DNA of 8,326 nt from an uncultured Lachnospiraceae bacterium (GTDB lineage Bacteria > Bacillota > Clostridia > Lachnospirales > Lachnospiraceae). The notes beneath the pieces are model-generated. The model was not told the DNA's origin and did no database searches. It saw only the letters and a program-made list of their open reading frames with translations. Shown here in pieces: positions 1-6,585 of this stretch. Location of the stretch: the NCBI GenBank assembly GCA_902803245.1, contig CADCPJ010000334.1:1-8326 (forward strand), written 5' to 3'. The first letter of the stretch is position 1, and each line of letters starts with the position of its first letter. Made by a program: the position numbers and the translations under genes.

Positions 1-605
1 CAGATCTGGCAGATGCCAAAGGGGACTTTCTTTCTCGAGGTTCTCTGCACATTTTTAAAATTGACGAAGATGCCCTGGGCCGTCTCCGGGCGAAGGTACA
101 CGGTGTTCTTCGCGTCCTCCGTCACACCCTGGAAGGTCTTGAACATAAGGTTGAATTCCCTTATGCCGGTGAAGTTGTGCTTGCCGCATGAAGGACAGGG
201 AATGTTATGCTCCCTTATGAAGTTCTCCATATCCTCGTGAGACCATCCGTCAACTGATGTCTCCAGCTCTATATTGTTCTCAGCAGCAAAATCCTCAATG
301 AGCTTGTCTGCCCTGAATCTCTCATGGCACTCCTTGCAGTCCATAAGCGGATCGGAGAAGCTTCCCAGGTGGCCCGAGGCGACCCAGGTCTGCGGATTCA
401 TGAGGATGGCGCAGTCAAGCCCGACGTTGTATGGGCTCTCCTGAACGAATTTCTGCCACCACGCCTTCTTCACGTTGTTTTTGAGCTCCACTCCGAGCGG
501 GCCGTAATCCCATGTGTTTGCGAGACCGCCGTAAATCTCGGAGCCCGGAAAGATGAAGCCTCGCGACTTACAAAGAGCGACAATTCTTTCCATAGTCTTT
601 TCCAT
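1..605 (-). CDS. glyS: Glycyl-tRNA synthetase, dimeric type, N-terminal 201 residues (runs off window)
   Basis: Charges tRNA-Gly with glycine in the cytoplasm. This is the class II, single-chain type found in many Firmicutes, eukaryotes and archaea, not the alpha/beta tetramer. The N-terminus [17 protein letters not shown], then [18 protein letters not shown] (about residues 21-38) and [10 protein letters not shown] (79-88) are typical of the family. CKEC (90-93) and CPSC (137-140) are two cysteine pairs of the kind that bind zinc in the insertion domain. [13 protein letters not shown] (171-183) is the class II motif 2 region, and the reading is still open at base 1. I chose ATG at 605-603 because it matches the usual family start. 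GGAAGGAG at 619-626 lies 13 nt upstream, which is long, and an in-frame GTG at 614-612 lies only 4 nt from it, so the true start could be 3 codons earlier. It is the last visible gene after era and recO, 116 nt beyond the recO stop. I see no T-box leader. Confidence 0.95.
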   Translation of the reverse strand, partial: MEKTMERIVALCKSRGFIFPGSEIYGGLANTWDYGPLGVELKNNVKKAWWQKFVQESPYNVGLDCAILMNPQTWVASGHLGSFSDPLMDCKECHERFRADKLIEDFAAENNIELETSVDGWSHEDMENFIREHNIPCPSCGKHNFTGIREFNLMFKTFQGVTEDAKNTVYLRPETAQGIFVNFKNVQRTSRKKVPFGICQI

Positions 606-643
606 AGTATCCACTTATCTCCTTCCATGCCTTGCGACTGCAT

Positions 644-672
644 TTTTTAGCGGCGGAGTCCAATCGGGTCTA
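644..672 (-). promoter_or_regulatory. Weak candidate promoter upstream of glyS
   Basis: In the 116-nt gap between recO and glyS, the minus strand reads TAGACC (672-667), a 17-nt spacer and TAAAAA (649-644). Each hexamer matches the sigma-A consensus at 4 of 6 positions and the spacing is ideal. It would place the transcript start just upstream of the ribosome binding site at 619-626. The gap has no clear terminator for recO, so glyS is probably also read from upstream. The match is weak and could be chance. Confidence 0.25.
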
Positions 673-721
673 TGAGATGCGTCCGCTCATCTGCAGTGCT
701 TTCACATACTGATGTAAAATT

Positions 722-1375
722 CTACTCTATTTTTTCTATCACGGCAAGACTTTTGAACCTTTTATCCACGGCCTTCCGCATCTCTTTCGACACCTCGGAG
801 ACGAATTCCTCCTCCGCACCCGGAGCAAGGGAAAAGGCATAGAGCTCCTTTAAGCTCCTCGACGTGACAAAATGCATCGCGTAATACACCGTCTCGCTCC
901 GATTCCCCTTCGATTCCGGAGGAGCGTATTCGCCGCTTTCACTCAGCATCCGCAGCTCATAGACCGCCCTTACGAGCGGCATCGGCATCTGCTCCTTTAA
1001 TATGGCTCTCAGCGTGACAAAGAGGAGATTGACTTCCGCCGAAGCCTCGAGTCCCTCTCTCCCGTAGTAGTCCGCGAGCTCGAGAAAATAGTACCCGTAG
1101 AAGACCCCGGGCATCTTCGACGCAAGCTCCGTGAAGTACTCCGCGACCTCGGCCCCCTGAAGGGAGTAGGCGTCCCGGCCTTCATAGAGCGTGAACACCG
1201 CGAAGACAAATGGGTTTGCCGCGGCCATGAGCCGGCTCTTCGGCCTCCGCACTCCGTGGGCGAAGACCGTGATCTTTCCCCTCTCCCGGGTCAGGATCAC
1301 GAGGCGCTTGTCATACTCGCCGACGGGCTGCGCAAGAAGCACGGCTCCGCTCAGCTCCACCACGTTGTCTCTCAT
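722..1375 (-). CDS. recO: DNA repair / recombination mediator protein RecO
   Basis: RecO helps load RecA onto SSB-coated single-stranded DNA in the RecFOR pathway and anneals complementary strands. The 217-residue product has the expected N-terminal OB-fold region (about 1-80), with the family pattern GKITVFAHGVRRPKSRL at 33-49. A mostly helical C-terminal domain follows, including GVFYGYYFLELADYY (90-104). It is shorter than the roughly 255-residue Bacillus protein. It contains no cysteine at all, so the four-cysteine zinc site present in some RecO proteins (for example Deinococcus) is absent; the stretch around 150-165 where it would be expected reads YAPPESKGNRS. The ATG overlaps the era stop as ATGA, which implies translational coupling, and the local Shine-Dalgarno (GAGAAG within the era Lys codons) is modest. 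The era-recO order is common in Firmicutes and supports the call. Confidence 0.93.
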   Translation of the reverse strand: MRDNVVELSGAVLLAQPVGEYDKRLVILTRERGKITVFAHGVRRPKSRLMAAANPFVFAVFTLYEGRDAYSLQGAEVAEYFTELASKMPGVFYGYYFLELADYYGREGLEASAEVNLLFVTLRAILKEQMPMPLVRAVYELRMLSESGEYAPPESKGNRSETVYYAMHFVTSRSLKELYAFSLAPGAEEEFVSEVSKEMRKAVDKRFKSLAVIEKIE

Positions 1376-2274
1376 TTTTTCTTCTTCTCGTAGCCGTAGT
1401 CGCGGAGCAGCATCTCGTTGTCGCGCCAGTCCTTCCGGACCTTCACGAAGAGCTTCAGGAAGACCTTCCCTTCCACCATTTCCTCGAGCTCCTTCCGGGC
1501 TGCCGTCCCGATGCGCTTCAGCATCGCGCCGCCCTTTCCGATCACGATCCCCTTGTGGCTGTCCTTCTCGCAGATGATCGAGGCCTCGATCTCCGTGAGC
1601 CCGTCGTCCCTTATATGGTATTTCTCAATCGTGACGGCGATGCCGTGGGGAACCTCCTTGTCAAGAAGCTGCAGAGCCTTCTCCCGGATCACCTCCGACG
1701 CGATCTGCCGCATCGGCTGGTCGGTCAGGGTCTCCTCGTCGTAGAGAAGCGGCCCCTCCGGAAGATACTTAAATATCGTGCTTAAGAGATCCTCGAGGTT
1801 TTTCTCTTTCAGCCCCGAGACCGGGACGATCTCCGCAAACGGGAATACCTCCTTCCAGCTGTCTATGATTCCGAGGAGCTGCTCCTTTTTGATGAGATCG
1901 ATCTTGTTGATGACGAGGAGGACGGGCGTCTTCGCCTTGCGCAAGGCCTCGGCGATCTCCCTGTCCCCCTCCCCGATGTAGGAGGACGGCTCTATGAGGT
2001 AGAGCACGACGTCCGCGTCGGCAAGCGTCCCGACGGACACGTCCTGCATGTACTCGCCCAGCTTGTTGGAAGCTTTCCTTAAGAATCCGGGCGTATCGAC
2101 GAAGATGACCTGCCCCTCATCACAGGTGTACACGGTCTGGATCCGGTTCCTTGTGGTCTGGGGCCGGTTCGACGTGATGGCGATCTTCTGTCCGATCAGA
2201 TGGTTCATGAGAGTCGATTTTCCGACATTCGGCCTCCCTATGATGGCCGCAAAGCCGCATTTTTGTTCGCCCAT
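1372..2274 (-). CDS. era: GTPase Era, ribosome small-subunit assembly factor
   Basis: Era is an essential GTPase that binds near the 3' end of 16S rRNA and assists 30S maturation at the cytoplasmic face of the membrane. The 300-residue length is normal. G-domain motifs are all present: GRPNVGKST (13-21, P-loop), NRPQTTRNRI (37-46, switch I), DTPG (60-63, G3), NKID (123-126, G4) and PVSGLK (151-156, G5 region). The C-terminal KH domain has its signature IVIGKGGAMLKRIG (243-256), followed by VKVRKDWRDNE (277-287). The protein ends in four lysines. The start is well supported: GGGAG lies 7 nt before the ATG. A 33-nt palindrome ends one base upstream of that Shine-Dalgarno, so a hairpin in the mRNA could influence ribosome access. 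The gene is 204 nt downstream of the peptidase and overlaps recO by 4 nt. Confidence 0.97.
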   Translation of the reverse strand: MGEQKCGFAAIIGRPNVGKSTLMNHLIGQKIAITSNRPQTTRNRIQTVYTCDEGQVIFVDTPGFLRKASNKLGEYMQDVSVGTLADADVVLYLIEPSSYIGEGDREIAEALRKAKTPVLLVINKIDLIKKEQLLGIIDSWKEVFPFAEIVPVSGLKEKNLEDLLSTIFKYLPEGPLLYDEETLTDQPMRQIASEVIREKALQLLDKEVPHGIAVTIEKYHIRDDGLTEIEASIICEKDSHKGIVIGKGGAMLKRIGTAARKELEEMVEGKVFLKLFVKVRKDWRDNEMLLRDYGYEKKKK

Positions 2275-2287
2275 GCTTCTTCTCCCG

Positions 2288-2320
2288 ACGTGACAATGGG
2301 GACAGTCCCCATTGTCACGT
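2288..2320. repeat. Perfect 16-nt-arm palindrome next to the era ribosome binding site
   Basis: Bases 2288-2303 (ACGTGACAATGGGGAC) are the exact reverse complement of 2305-2320, around a single central A. On the minus strand, where the neighbouring genes are read, the RNA would fold into about 15 base pairs with a CUG triloop. Only one base separates it from the era Shine-Dalgarno GGGAG (2286-2282). On the plus strand it is followed by T-rich sequence (2319-2337) and would resemble a rho-independent terminator, but no plus-strand gene needs one. On the minus strand it is preceded by A-rich sequence and has no T-run after it, so it is not a standard terminator for the peptidase. The sequence looks like a dispersed REP-type palindromic repeat unit; that is my impression of such elements, not a database match. 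Confidence 0.8.
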
Positions 2321-2351
2321 TTTTTCGTGTTTTTTTACTTGACAGTGAATC

Positions 2352-2400
2352 CAGTGACACCAATAAAACCCGCGGCGCCAATAAAGTCAGTGACACCAAT
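2352..2400. repeat. 13-bp direct repeat pair in the peptidase-era gap
   Basis: CAGTGACACCAAT occurs exactly at 2352-2364 and again at 2388-2400, a 36-nt period. Between them a partial copy (GCGCCAATAAA, 2375-2385) echoes CACCAATAAA at 2358-2367. The TGACA core also occurs in the palindrome at 2288-2320. Together they suggest one composite, repeat-derived intergenic element. Two full copies are too few for a CRISPR array. Confidence 0.6.
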
Positions 2401-2413
2401 TGAGACAATATGC

Positions 2414-2494
2414 GCATTGCCCTAAGTGCTGCGATTTTTGCAGCAGAATCTCCGCATTTGCCTTAAGTGCCGCGCCCGTTACAGCAGCGTCTCC
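2414..2494. repeat. Decayed ~41-nt tandem duplication at the 3' end of the peptidase gene
   Basis: Bases 2414-2453 and 2454-2494 align over 41 columns with one gap and nine mismatches (about 76% identity by hand alignment). Both share CTAAGTG or TTAAGTG, CAGCAG and a terminal TCTCC. The copy at 2454-2494 includes the last codons and the TAA of the peptidase gene; the other lies just beyond the stop and has CAA where the TAA would be. The first unit also carries a small inverted repeat, TGCTGC/GCAGCA (2427-2445), with no T-run after it on the minus strand. A past tandem duplication of the gene end is the simplest reading. Confidence 0.5.
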
Positions 2495-5436
2495 ACTTTT
2501 TTGAAGAGATCCTCGTGCTTCCGGATCTCCGTCTCCGACCCGAGCACGCAGAAGTTCCCGCTCTTTACAATGCTTTCCAGGGCGTCGGCCGTGGCGCGGA
2601 TCGATGATGCGTCCGCATCGATGACTTCTCTCCGGAAAGTCTCCCTCATCTCGTCCGTAAGTCCCGTCAGATATGCCCGCAGCGACACGAGCCCGAAGGT
2701 CGAGGGCGTAAGAGGCGTGTCCATGCTGCTGATCGTGCCGATCACGTACTTCGTCATCGTGTCCTCGTCCGCCTCGAAGTTCCGCACGTAGTCCACGACA
2801 TCCTCGAAGACCTTCTTCGTCCTTGCAAGATGCGGATCCCTGTAGGAAGTAAAGATTCCGCGCCCGTTTCTCTTCATGCTCCCGGAGCACCCGTAAGCGC
2901 CCCCGCGGACGCGAACGTTCTGCCAGAGATACTCGAAGCTCAGGATCTGTCTGAGAACGCCCATGGCCCCGGAATAGGGCACGCCGCTCCCATGAAAGCC
3001 GCCCGCGAGCGCCACGTACTGCACCTGCCCGGGCGTCATAAAGCCTTCATTTAAGAGGCCGTAAGGCGCGACATCCTGCTCATTTCCGAGCGGCACGCCG
3101 CTTTTCTCCGTGCGCAGCGCAGTTTTCAGCGCGCCCATGAGGCTCTCCCTCTTATCCGTGTCGCAGATATAGCTGACGATCAGGTTGTCCGGACGGACGA
3201 TCAGGGAAATGACTTTCCTTAAGGATTCCTCGATCTCCCCGCTCTTCTCCTCGAAGTGCTCCTCGAGATCCCTTAAGAATTTGTAAAATGCAATTCCGCC
3301 CACCTGGTCCTGGAAAGCGCTCTCGGGGGCTGTATAAGCCAGCGCCCTCGTCGCGGCGGTCAGATTCCCGGAGCTCTGAAGCTGGACCTCCATCTGGGAC
3401 CTCGTCTGGGAGAGAATCTCCTTCATCCTCTTTTTGTCCTCAAAGCGGGATGTGTAGAGGATCTCCTCAATCAGCTCCCCGCCCTTCTCCATCTCCGGAA
3501 GGAGCGCCTTCATGCGGACCGTCAGATACGCCTTATAGCTGTCACTGAAGGACGTTCCCTCCAGGGTGCTCACATTCACGGTGATGCCGCCCGTATGGGA
3601 GTACACGGCGTTATTGAGTTCCATATAGGTGTACGACTTCGTGTCGATGCCAAGGAGCACGGACTTAAGGAGCCCGAGATACGGGATGAGGTCGGAAGGA
3701 ACGCGCTTCGCATCAAAGAGAAGGGACAGGTATCCGATCCCGTTGCAGTTCGCGTCGTGGTATATGATCCGGAGATCTCCCGCCGTGCCGTCGCAAAGCT
3801 GCACATCCCTCCTTGTCTCGTGATTGGAGAACTGGAGAATCTCCCTCTTTAAGTCGCTCCGCTTCAGCACAGGGAGGGACGCAATGGCCTCCGGAGTTTC
3901 CTCGCTGTCCTGCCACTCCCTGAGCTCCCGGGTGATGCGGACTACAGCTTCCCTCTCCTCATCCGACATGGCGTCCCGCTTTTCCTTAAGACGCTTCGCG
4001 AGCTCGTCGTCCCTCTTTTTGGCAAGCCCCCTCTCCGGGCGGAGGACGACAAGGGCGCTGTGTGGATTGTCGAGGAAGCACTCCTCGATCAGTTTTTCAA
4101 AATATCCCTCGTCGATCAGTTTTTTCAGTTCGTCAAATGCGTCCAGCTGCATGAGTCCGCTGAACGGGTGATCGTCGCTGTAGAGCCAGGTGTTCATGCA
4201 GTCGAGTCCGTAATAGAGTCCCTTCGGGAAGAGCCCGTAGTCGGCCTCGCGGAAGGAGAACTCCAGGGAGCTTAAGCCCGCCCTTAAAGACTCCCGGCTG
4301 ATCCCCTTCTCCACCTGATCCTTCAGCGTGTCGGTGATGACCTTTAAGAAGCGGTCCGCGTCCTTCTCATCGGCGTGCCTCGCGCAGATCATAAAGTACG
4401 GCTGCAGGATGCCGCTCTGATATCCGCCGTACACGTCGAGGCCGATGCCCGCGTCGATGAGGGCCTGGCGAAGCGGAGCGCCCGGCGCGGACAGAAGCGC
4501 GTAGTCCAGCACGTCCATCGCGATCAGTTTCTTCGTGTCGAGGCAGTCCCCGGCCACCACATTGTACGACAGGAAGGTGTTCCCGGCCTCCTCCTCGTCG
4601 TTAGAGATCGGGTAGGCACGCACAACCGTCCTCCTTGAGGAAAATGGCGCCTGCACCTTGAGCGCGGAGTCAATCTCTATCTCGTCAAAGCGGCACAGGT
4701 ACTCCCTGTCCAGGAAGGAAAGCGTTTCCGCCGCGTCCATGTCACCGTAGATAAAGATATAGCTGTTGGAGGGGTGATAATACCTTCTGTGGAAATCGAG
4801 GTAATTCTCATACGTGAGGCTCGGGATCACATCCGGGTCGCCGCCCGACTCGACGCCGTAGGACGTGTCCGGGAAGAGCGCGTTCATGATCTCCCGCTCC
4901 AGCACGTCGTCCGGCGAGGAGAAGGCGCCCTTCATCTCGTTGTAGACCACGCCGTTGATCACAAGCGGCGATTCCGCGCTCTCCATCTCGTAGTGCCATC
5001 CCTCCTGGCGGAAGATGTTCTGCTCGTGATAGATGTTCGGGAAGAAGACGGCGTCCAGATAGACGTTCATCAGGTTCCGGAAGTCGGCATCATTTGTGCT
5101 GGCCACCGGGTAGAGAGTCTTGTCCGGATAAGTCATCGCATTTAAAAATGTATTGAGCGACCCCTTGACGAGCTCCACAAAAGGGTCCTTCAGGGGATAT
5201 TTCTCGGACCCGCACAAAACCGTGTGCTCGATGATGTGGGCGACTCCGGTGGAGTCAGAAGGAGGAGTGCGGAAGCCGATGCTGAACACTTTGTTGTTGT
5301 CCTCGCAGGGAATATAGGCGATCCTCGCCCCGCTCTTTTTGTGCTTCAGCAGAACGCCTTCGGCATGGATATCCGGCAGGTCTTCCCTCATGAGGACCTC
5401 GTACTCTCCGATTTCTTTGATCTTGCTTAGATTCAT
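2479..5436 (-). CDS. M16C insulinase-family zinc metallopeptidase (presequence-protease-like)
   Basis: A 985-residue, two-halves-in-one-chain peptidase of the M16C group, related to PreP/Cym1 and bacterial insulinase-like enzymes. These enclose and cut short unfolded peptides. No signal peptide is visible, so a cytoplasmic peptide-degrading role is likely. The inverted zinc motif is HIIEH (67-71): H67 and H71 bind zinc, E70 is catalytic, and E167 in YNEMKGAFSSP is the probable third ligand. LVKGSLNTFLNAMTYPDKT (89-107) and YPVASTNDADF (109-119) are typical of M16C. The linker (about 470-520) is charged and helical. The catalytically inactive second half contains RVRGGAYG (842-849), whose R844 and Y848 match the substrate-binding Arg/Tyr pair of the family. 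The start is well supported by GGAGGA, 8 nt upstream. The ATG overlaps by 4 nt a TGA in the frame of the upstream membrane protein. The gene appears intact. Confidence 0.93.
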   Translation of the reverse strand: MNLSKIKEIGEYEVLMREDLPDIHAEGVLLKHKKSGARIAYIPCEDNNKVFSIGFRTPPSDSTGVAHIIEHTVLCGSEKYPLKDPFVELVKGSLNTFLNAMTYPDKTLYPVASTNDADFRNLMNVYLDAVFFPNIYHEQNIFRQEGWHYEMESAESPLVINGVVYNEMKGAFSSPDDVLEREIMNALFPDTSYGVESGGDPDVIPSLTYENYLDFHRRYYHPSNSYIFIYGDMDAAETLSFLDREYLCRFDEIEIDSALKVQAPFSSRRTVVRAYPISNDEEEAGNTFLSYNVVAGDCLDTKKLIAMDVLDYALLSAPGAPLRQALIDAGIGLDVYGGYQSGILQPYFMICARHADEKDADRFLKVITDTLKDQVEKGISRESLRAGLSSLEFSFREADYGLFPKGLYYGLDCMNTWLYSDDHPFSGLMQLDAFDELKKLIDEGYFEKLIEECFLDNPHSALVVLRPERGLAKKRDDELAKRLKEKRDAMSDEEREAVVRITRELREWQDSEETPEAIASLPVLKRSDLKREILQFSNHETRRDVQLCDGTAGDLRIIYHDANCNGIGYLSLLFDAKRVPSDLIPYLGLLKSVLLGIDTKSYTYMELNNAVYSHTGGITVNVSTLEGTSFSDSYKAYLTVRMKALLPEMEKGGELIEEILYTSRFEDKKRMKEILSQTRSQMEVQLQSSGNLTAATRALAYTAPESAFQDQVGGIAFYKFLRDLEEHFEEKSGEIEESLRKVISLIVRPDNLIVSYICDTDKRESLMGALKTALRTEKSGVPLGNEQDVAPYGLLNEGFMTPGQVQYVALAGGFHGSGVPYSGAMGVLRQILSFEYLWQNVRVRGGAYGCSGSMKRNGRGIFTSYRDPHLARTKKVFEDVVDYVRNFEADEDTMTKYVIGTISSMDTPLTPSTFGLVSLRAYLTGLTDEMRETFRREVIDADASSIRATADALESIVKSGNFCVLGSETEIRKHEDLFKKVETLL

Positions 5437-5588
5437 CTTGTTCTTCCTCCGACTCTTTTCTTTTTCTTACTTATCTTCTTGCTTTTTTTCTTGCTTTTCT
5501 TATTTTGTTTCTTCTTACTCTTCTTTTTACTTTTTGTCTTACTTTTCTTCTTACTGTTTCTTAAGGTTTTTCCTCTTCCGGTTCTTTC
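5433..5588 (-). other. In-frame Lys/Ser-rich tail beyond the stop of the upstream gene (12-nt repeats)
   Basis: After the TAA at 5591-5589, the same reading frame runs 51 more sense codons, from GAA at 5588 to a TGA at 5435-5433. It encodes ERTGRGKTLRN, then units SKKK, SKTK, SKKK, SKKK, QNKK, SKKK, SKKI and SKKKK, then RVGGRTR. Serine recurs every fourth residue, that is a 12-nt repeat over 5555-5457. About 86% of the bases are purines on the minus strand. The other two frames are broken repeatedly by stops (TAA inside AGTAAG). The closing TGA overlaps the peptidase ATG as ATGA. The peptidase Shine-Dalgarno lies within the GG codons of the tail. It is either a formerly translated cytoplasmic tail cut off by one nonsense codon, or a purine-rich spacer that happens to stay open. 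Confidence 0.5.
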
Positions 5589-6518
5589 TTAAGTCTCTCC
5601 GGCTTCGGCCTTCACGGATTCTTCCTCGGCTTTCGCCGTCTCTTCTCCCTTTTCCGCCGCAGCCTTCGCCTCTCTTTCCAGCCGGGCCTCTCTCCTCGCC
5701 CTGGCCTCCTTCTTGCTGATGATATCCGGATGGTACCAGATGTTCCACCCGCCGCCGGCATAGATGACCTGGTATCCGCGGGAGGCGAGGTCCTCGTCAC
5801 ACATAGCATCAGAGTCGATAAGCACATAATTGCAGCGCATCATTTTCAGGTTTTTGGCGGTTTTGTGCTGCTCGTCCGTCCGAGCCCTGTTGAGTACGGT
5901 GATGTTGTAATACCACTTCGGAAAGTTTTCCTTCAGGTAAGTCAGATCGAGGAAGCGCCTGCTGTAGATGCTGGCCGCGCTGCTGACCTCCCGGAACTGG
6001 TGGCTCTCCTCAAACGGGGCAGCAAAAAAACAGTAGGTGTTTCCTGTCGCCTCGATGTTCTCCTCGATCGCCCGGACCGCGATCAGGGTTCTTGCCGCGA
6101 CCTTCTCCCTCCCGTTGGCCTTCACAAACGCGCCGGACGCGTAATAGTTCCTTCCGCAAAGGACGATCGCGAGTGCAAGGACGGCTCCGGTCAGAACATT
6201 TGTCCATCTCCTTCCCCTCTCCGTCGCAAGAAGAACGGCTGCATAAGGGACCACCACGGCAGTGGGGAGAAGCCACAGATATCTCCAGTAGACGTCCCCT
6301 TCCCTTAAGAACTTAGCCATCACATACGCAAACGGAGGCAGCAAAAATGAGACCAGGATGACACCGGTATAGGCAGTGAGCAGCTTCTCTCCCCTCGTCT
6401 TCCGTCTTGCGAAGATGTAAATCGCCGCGGCAATCACCATCACGAAGTTGATAAGATAGATGGGTGAGGGAAACACCTGCTCCATTGTTGTCTTAATGAG
6501 TTCAAATCCCTGCTGCAT
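5589..6518 (-). CDS. Membrane protein, C-terminal piece of a split DUF6077-like protein
   Basis: 309 residues as read from ATG 6518. Four probable membrane segments (about 19-37, 48-68, 78-97, 106-121) are followed by a soluble region (about 130-265) containing GGWNIWYHPD (256-265). The end is a highly charged, probably coiled-coil stretch rich in Ala, Glu, Lys and Arg (268-309). REGDVYWRYLWLLP (72-85) resembles the C-terminal membrane region of large multi-pass envelope proteins. The start is poor: AGAGG lies 12 nt upstream. The preceding piece (7628-6579) is in the same frame, and the 60 nt between them read as protein in another frame, ending KEVIDNYAAG, which joins naturally to GFELIKTTMEQVF here. 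I therefore think this is the back half of one longer protein. The TAA at 5589 may also be premature, given the open Lys-rich tail after it. A genuine separate gene is possible. Its function is unknown. Confidence 0.65.
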   Translation of the reverse strand: MQQGFELIKTTMEQVFPSPIYLINFVMVIAAAIYIFARRKTRGEKLLTAYTGVILVSFLLPPFAYVMAKFLREGDVYWRYLWLLPTAVVVPYAAVLLATERGRRWTNVLTGAVLALAIVLCGRNYYASGAFVKANGREKVAARTLIAVRAIEENIEATGNTYCFFAAPFEESHQFREVSSAASIYSRRFLDLTYLKENFPKWYYNITVLNRARTDEQHKTAKNLKMMRCNYVLIDSDAMCDEDLASRGYQVIYAGGGWNIWYHPDIISKKEARARREARLEREAKAAAEKGEETAKAEEESVKAEAGET

Positions 6519-6585
6519 AGTTATCTATGACCTCTTTTACGTTACTGTTCACGGCCCCTCCCGCTGCAGGCGCCGGTCTCACACA
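6508..6585 (-). other. Broken junction between the two membrane-protein pieces
   Basis: The upstream piece stops at TGA 6581-6579 and the downstream piece starts at 6518. The 60 nt between them hold four more stops in the shared frame. In a second frame the stretch is open and reads RPAPAAGGAVNS then NVKEVIDNYAAG. Dropping one TG from the TGTGTG run (minus strand, 6585-6580) enters that frame right after the last valine of the upstream piece. Dropping one G from GGG (6510-6508) leaves it just before FELIKTT. The two changes total 3 nt, which is why both pieces share a frame. Simple-repeat slippage at two sites is the proposed cause. Confidence 0.45.

Noticed and set aside
606..721. Possible T-box riboswitch upstream of glyS
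   Set aside because: The gap is only 116 nt and I find no conserved antiterminator motif of the AGGGTGGNACCGCG kind and no terminator hairpin with a T-run.
1372..1381. Possible -1 frameshift making an Era-RecO fusion at the A6 run before the era stop
   Set aside because: The site lacks a proper slippery heptamer, since the P-site codon would re-pair to GAA, and I see no downstream pseudoknot. Ordinary ATGA coupling explains the overlap.
2288..2320. Palindrome as the terminator of the peptidase transcript
   Set aside because: On the minus strand no T-run follows the hairpin; the T-rich flank is on the plus-strand side, where there is no gene.
2352..2400. CRISPR-like array
   Set aside because: Only two full 13-bp copies occur, with no regular spacers and no cas genes.
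2387..2890. 167-codon open frame overlapping the end of the peptidase gene
   Set aside because: It is a shadow frame of a strongly supported peptidase, and its sequence has no domain features of its own.
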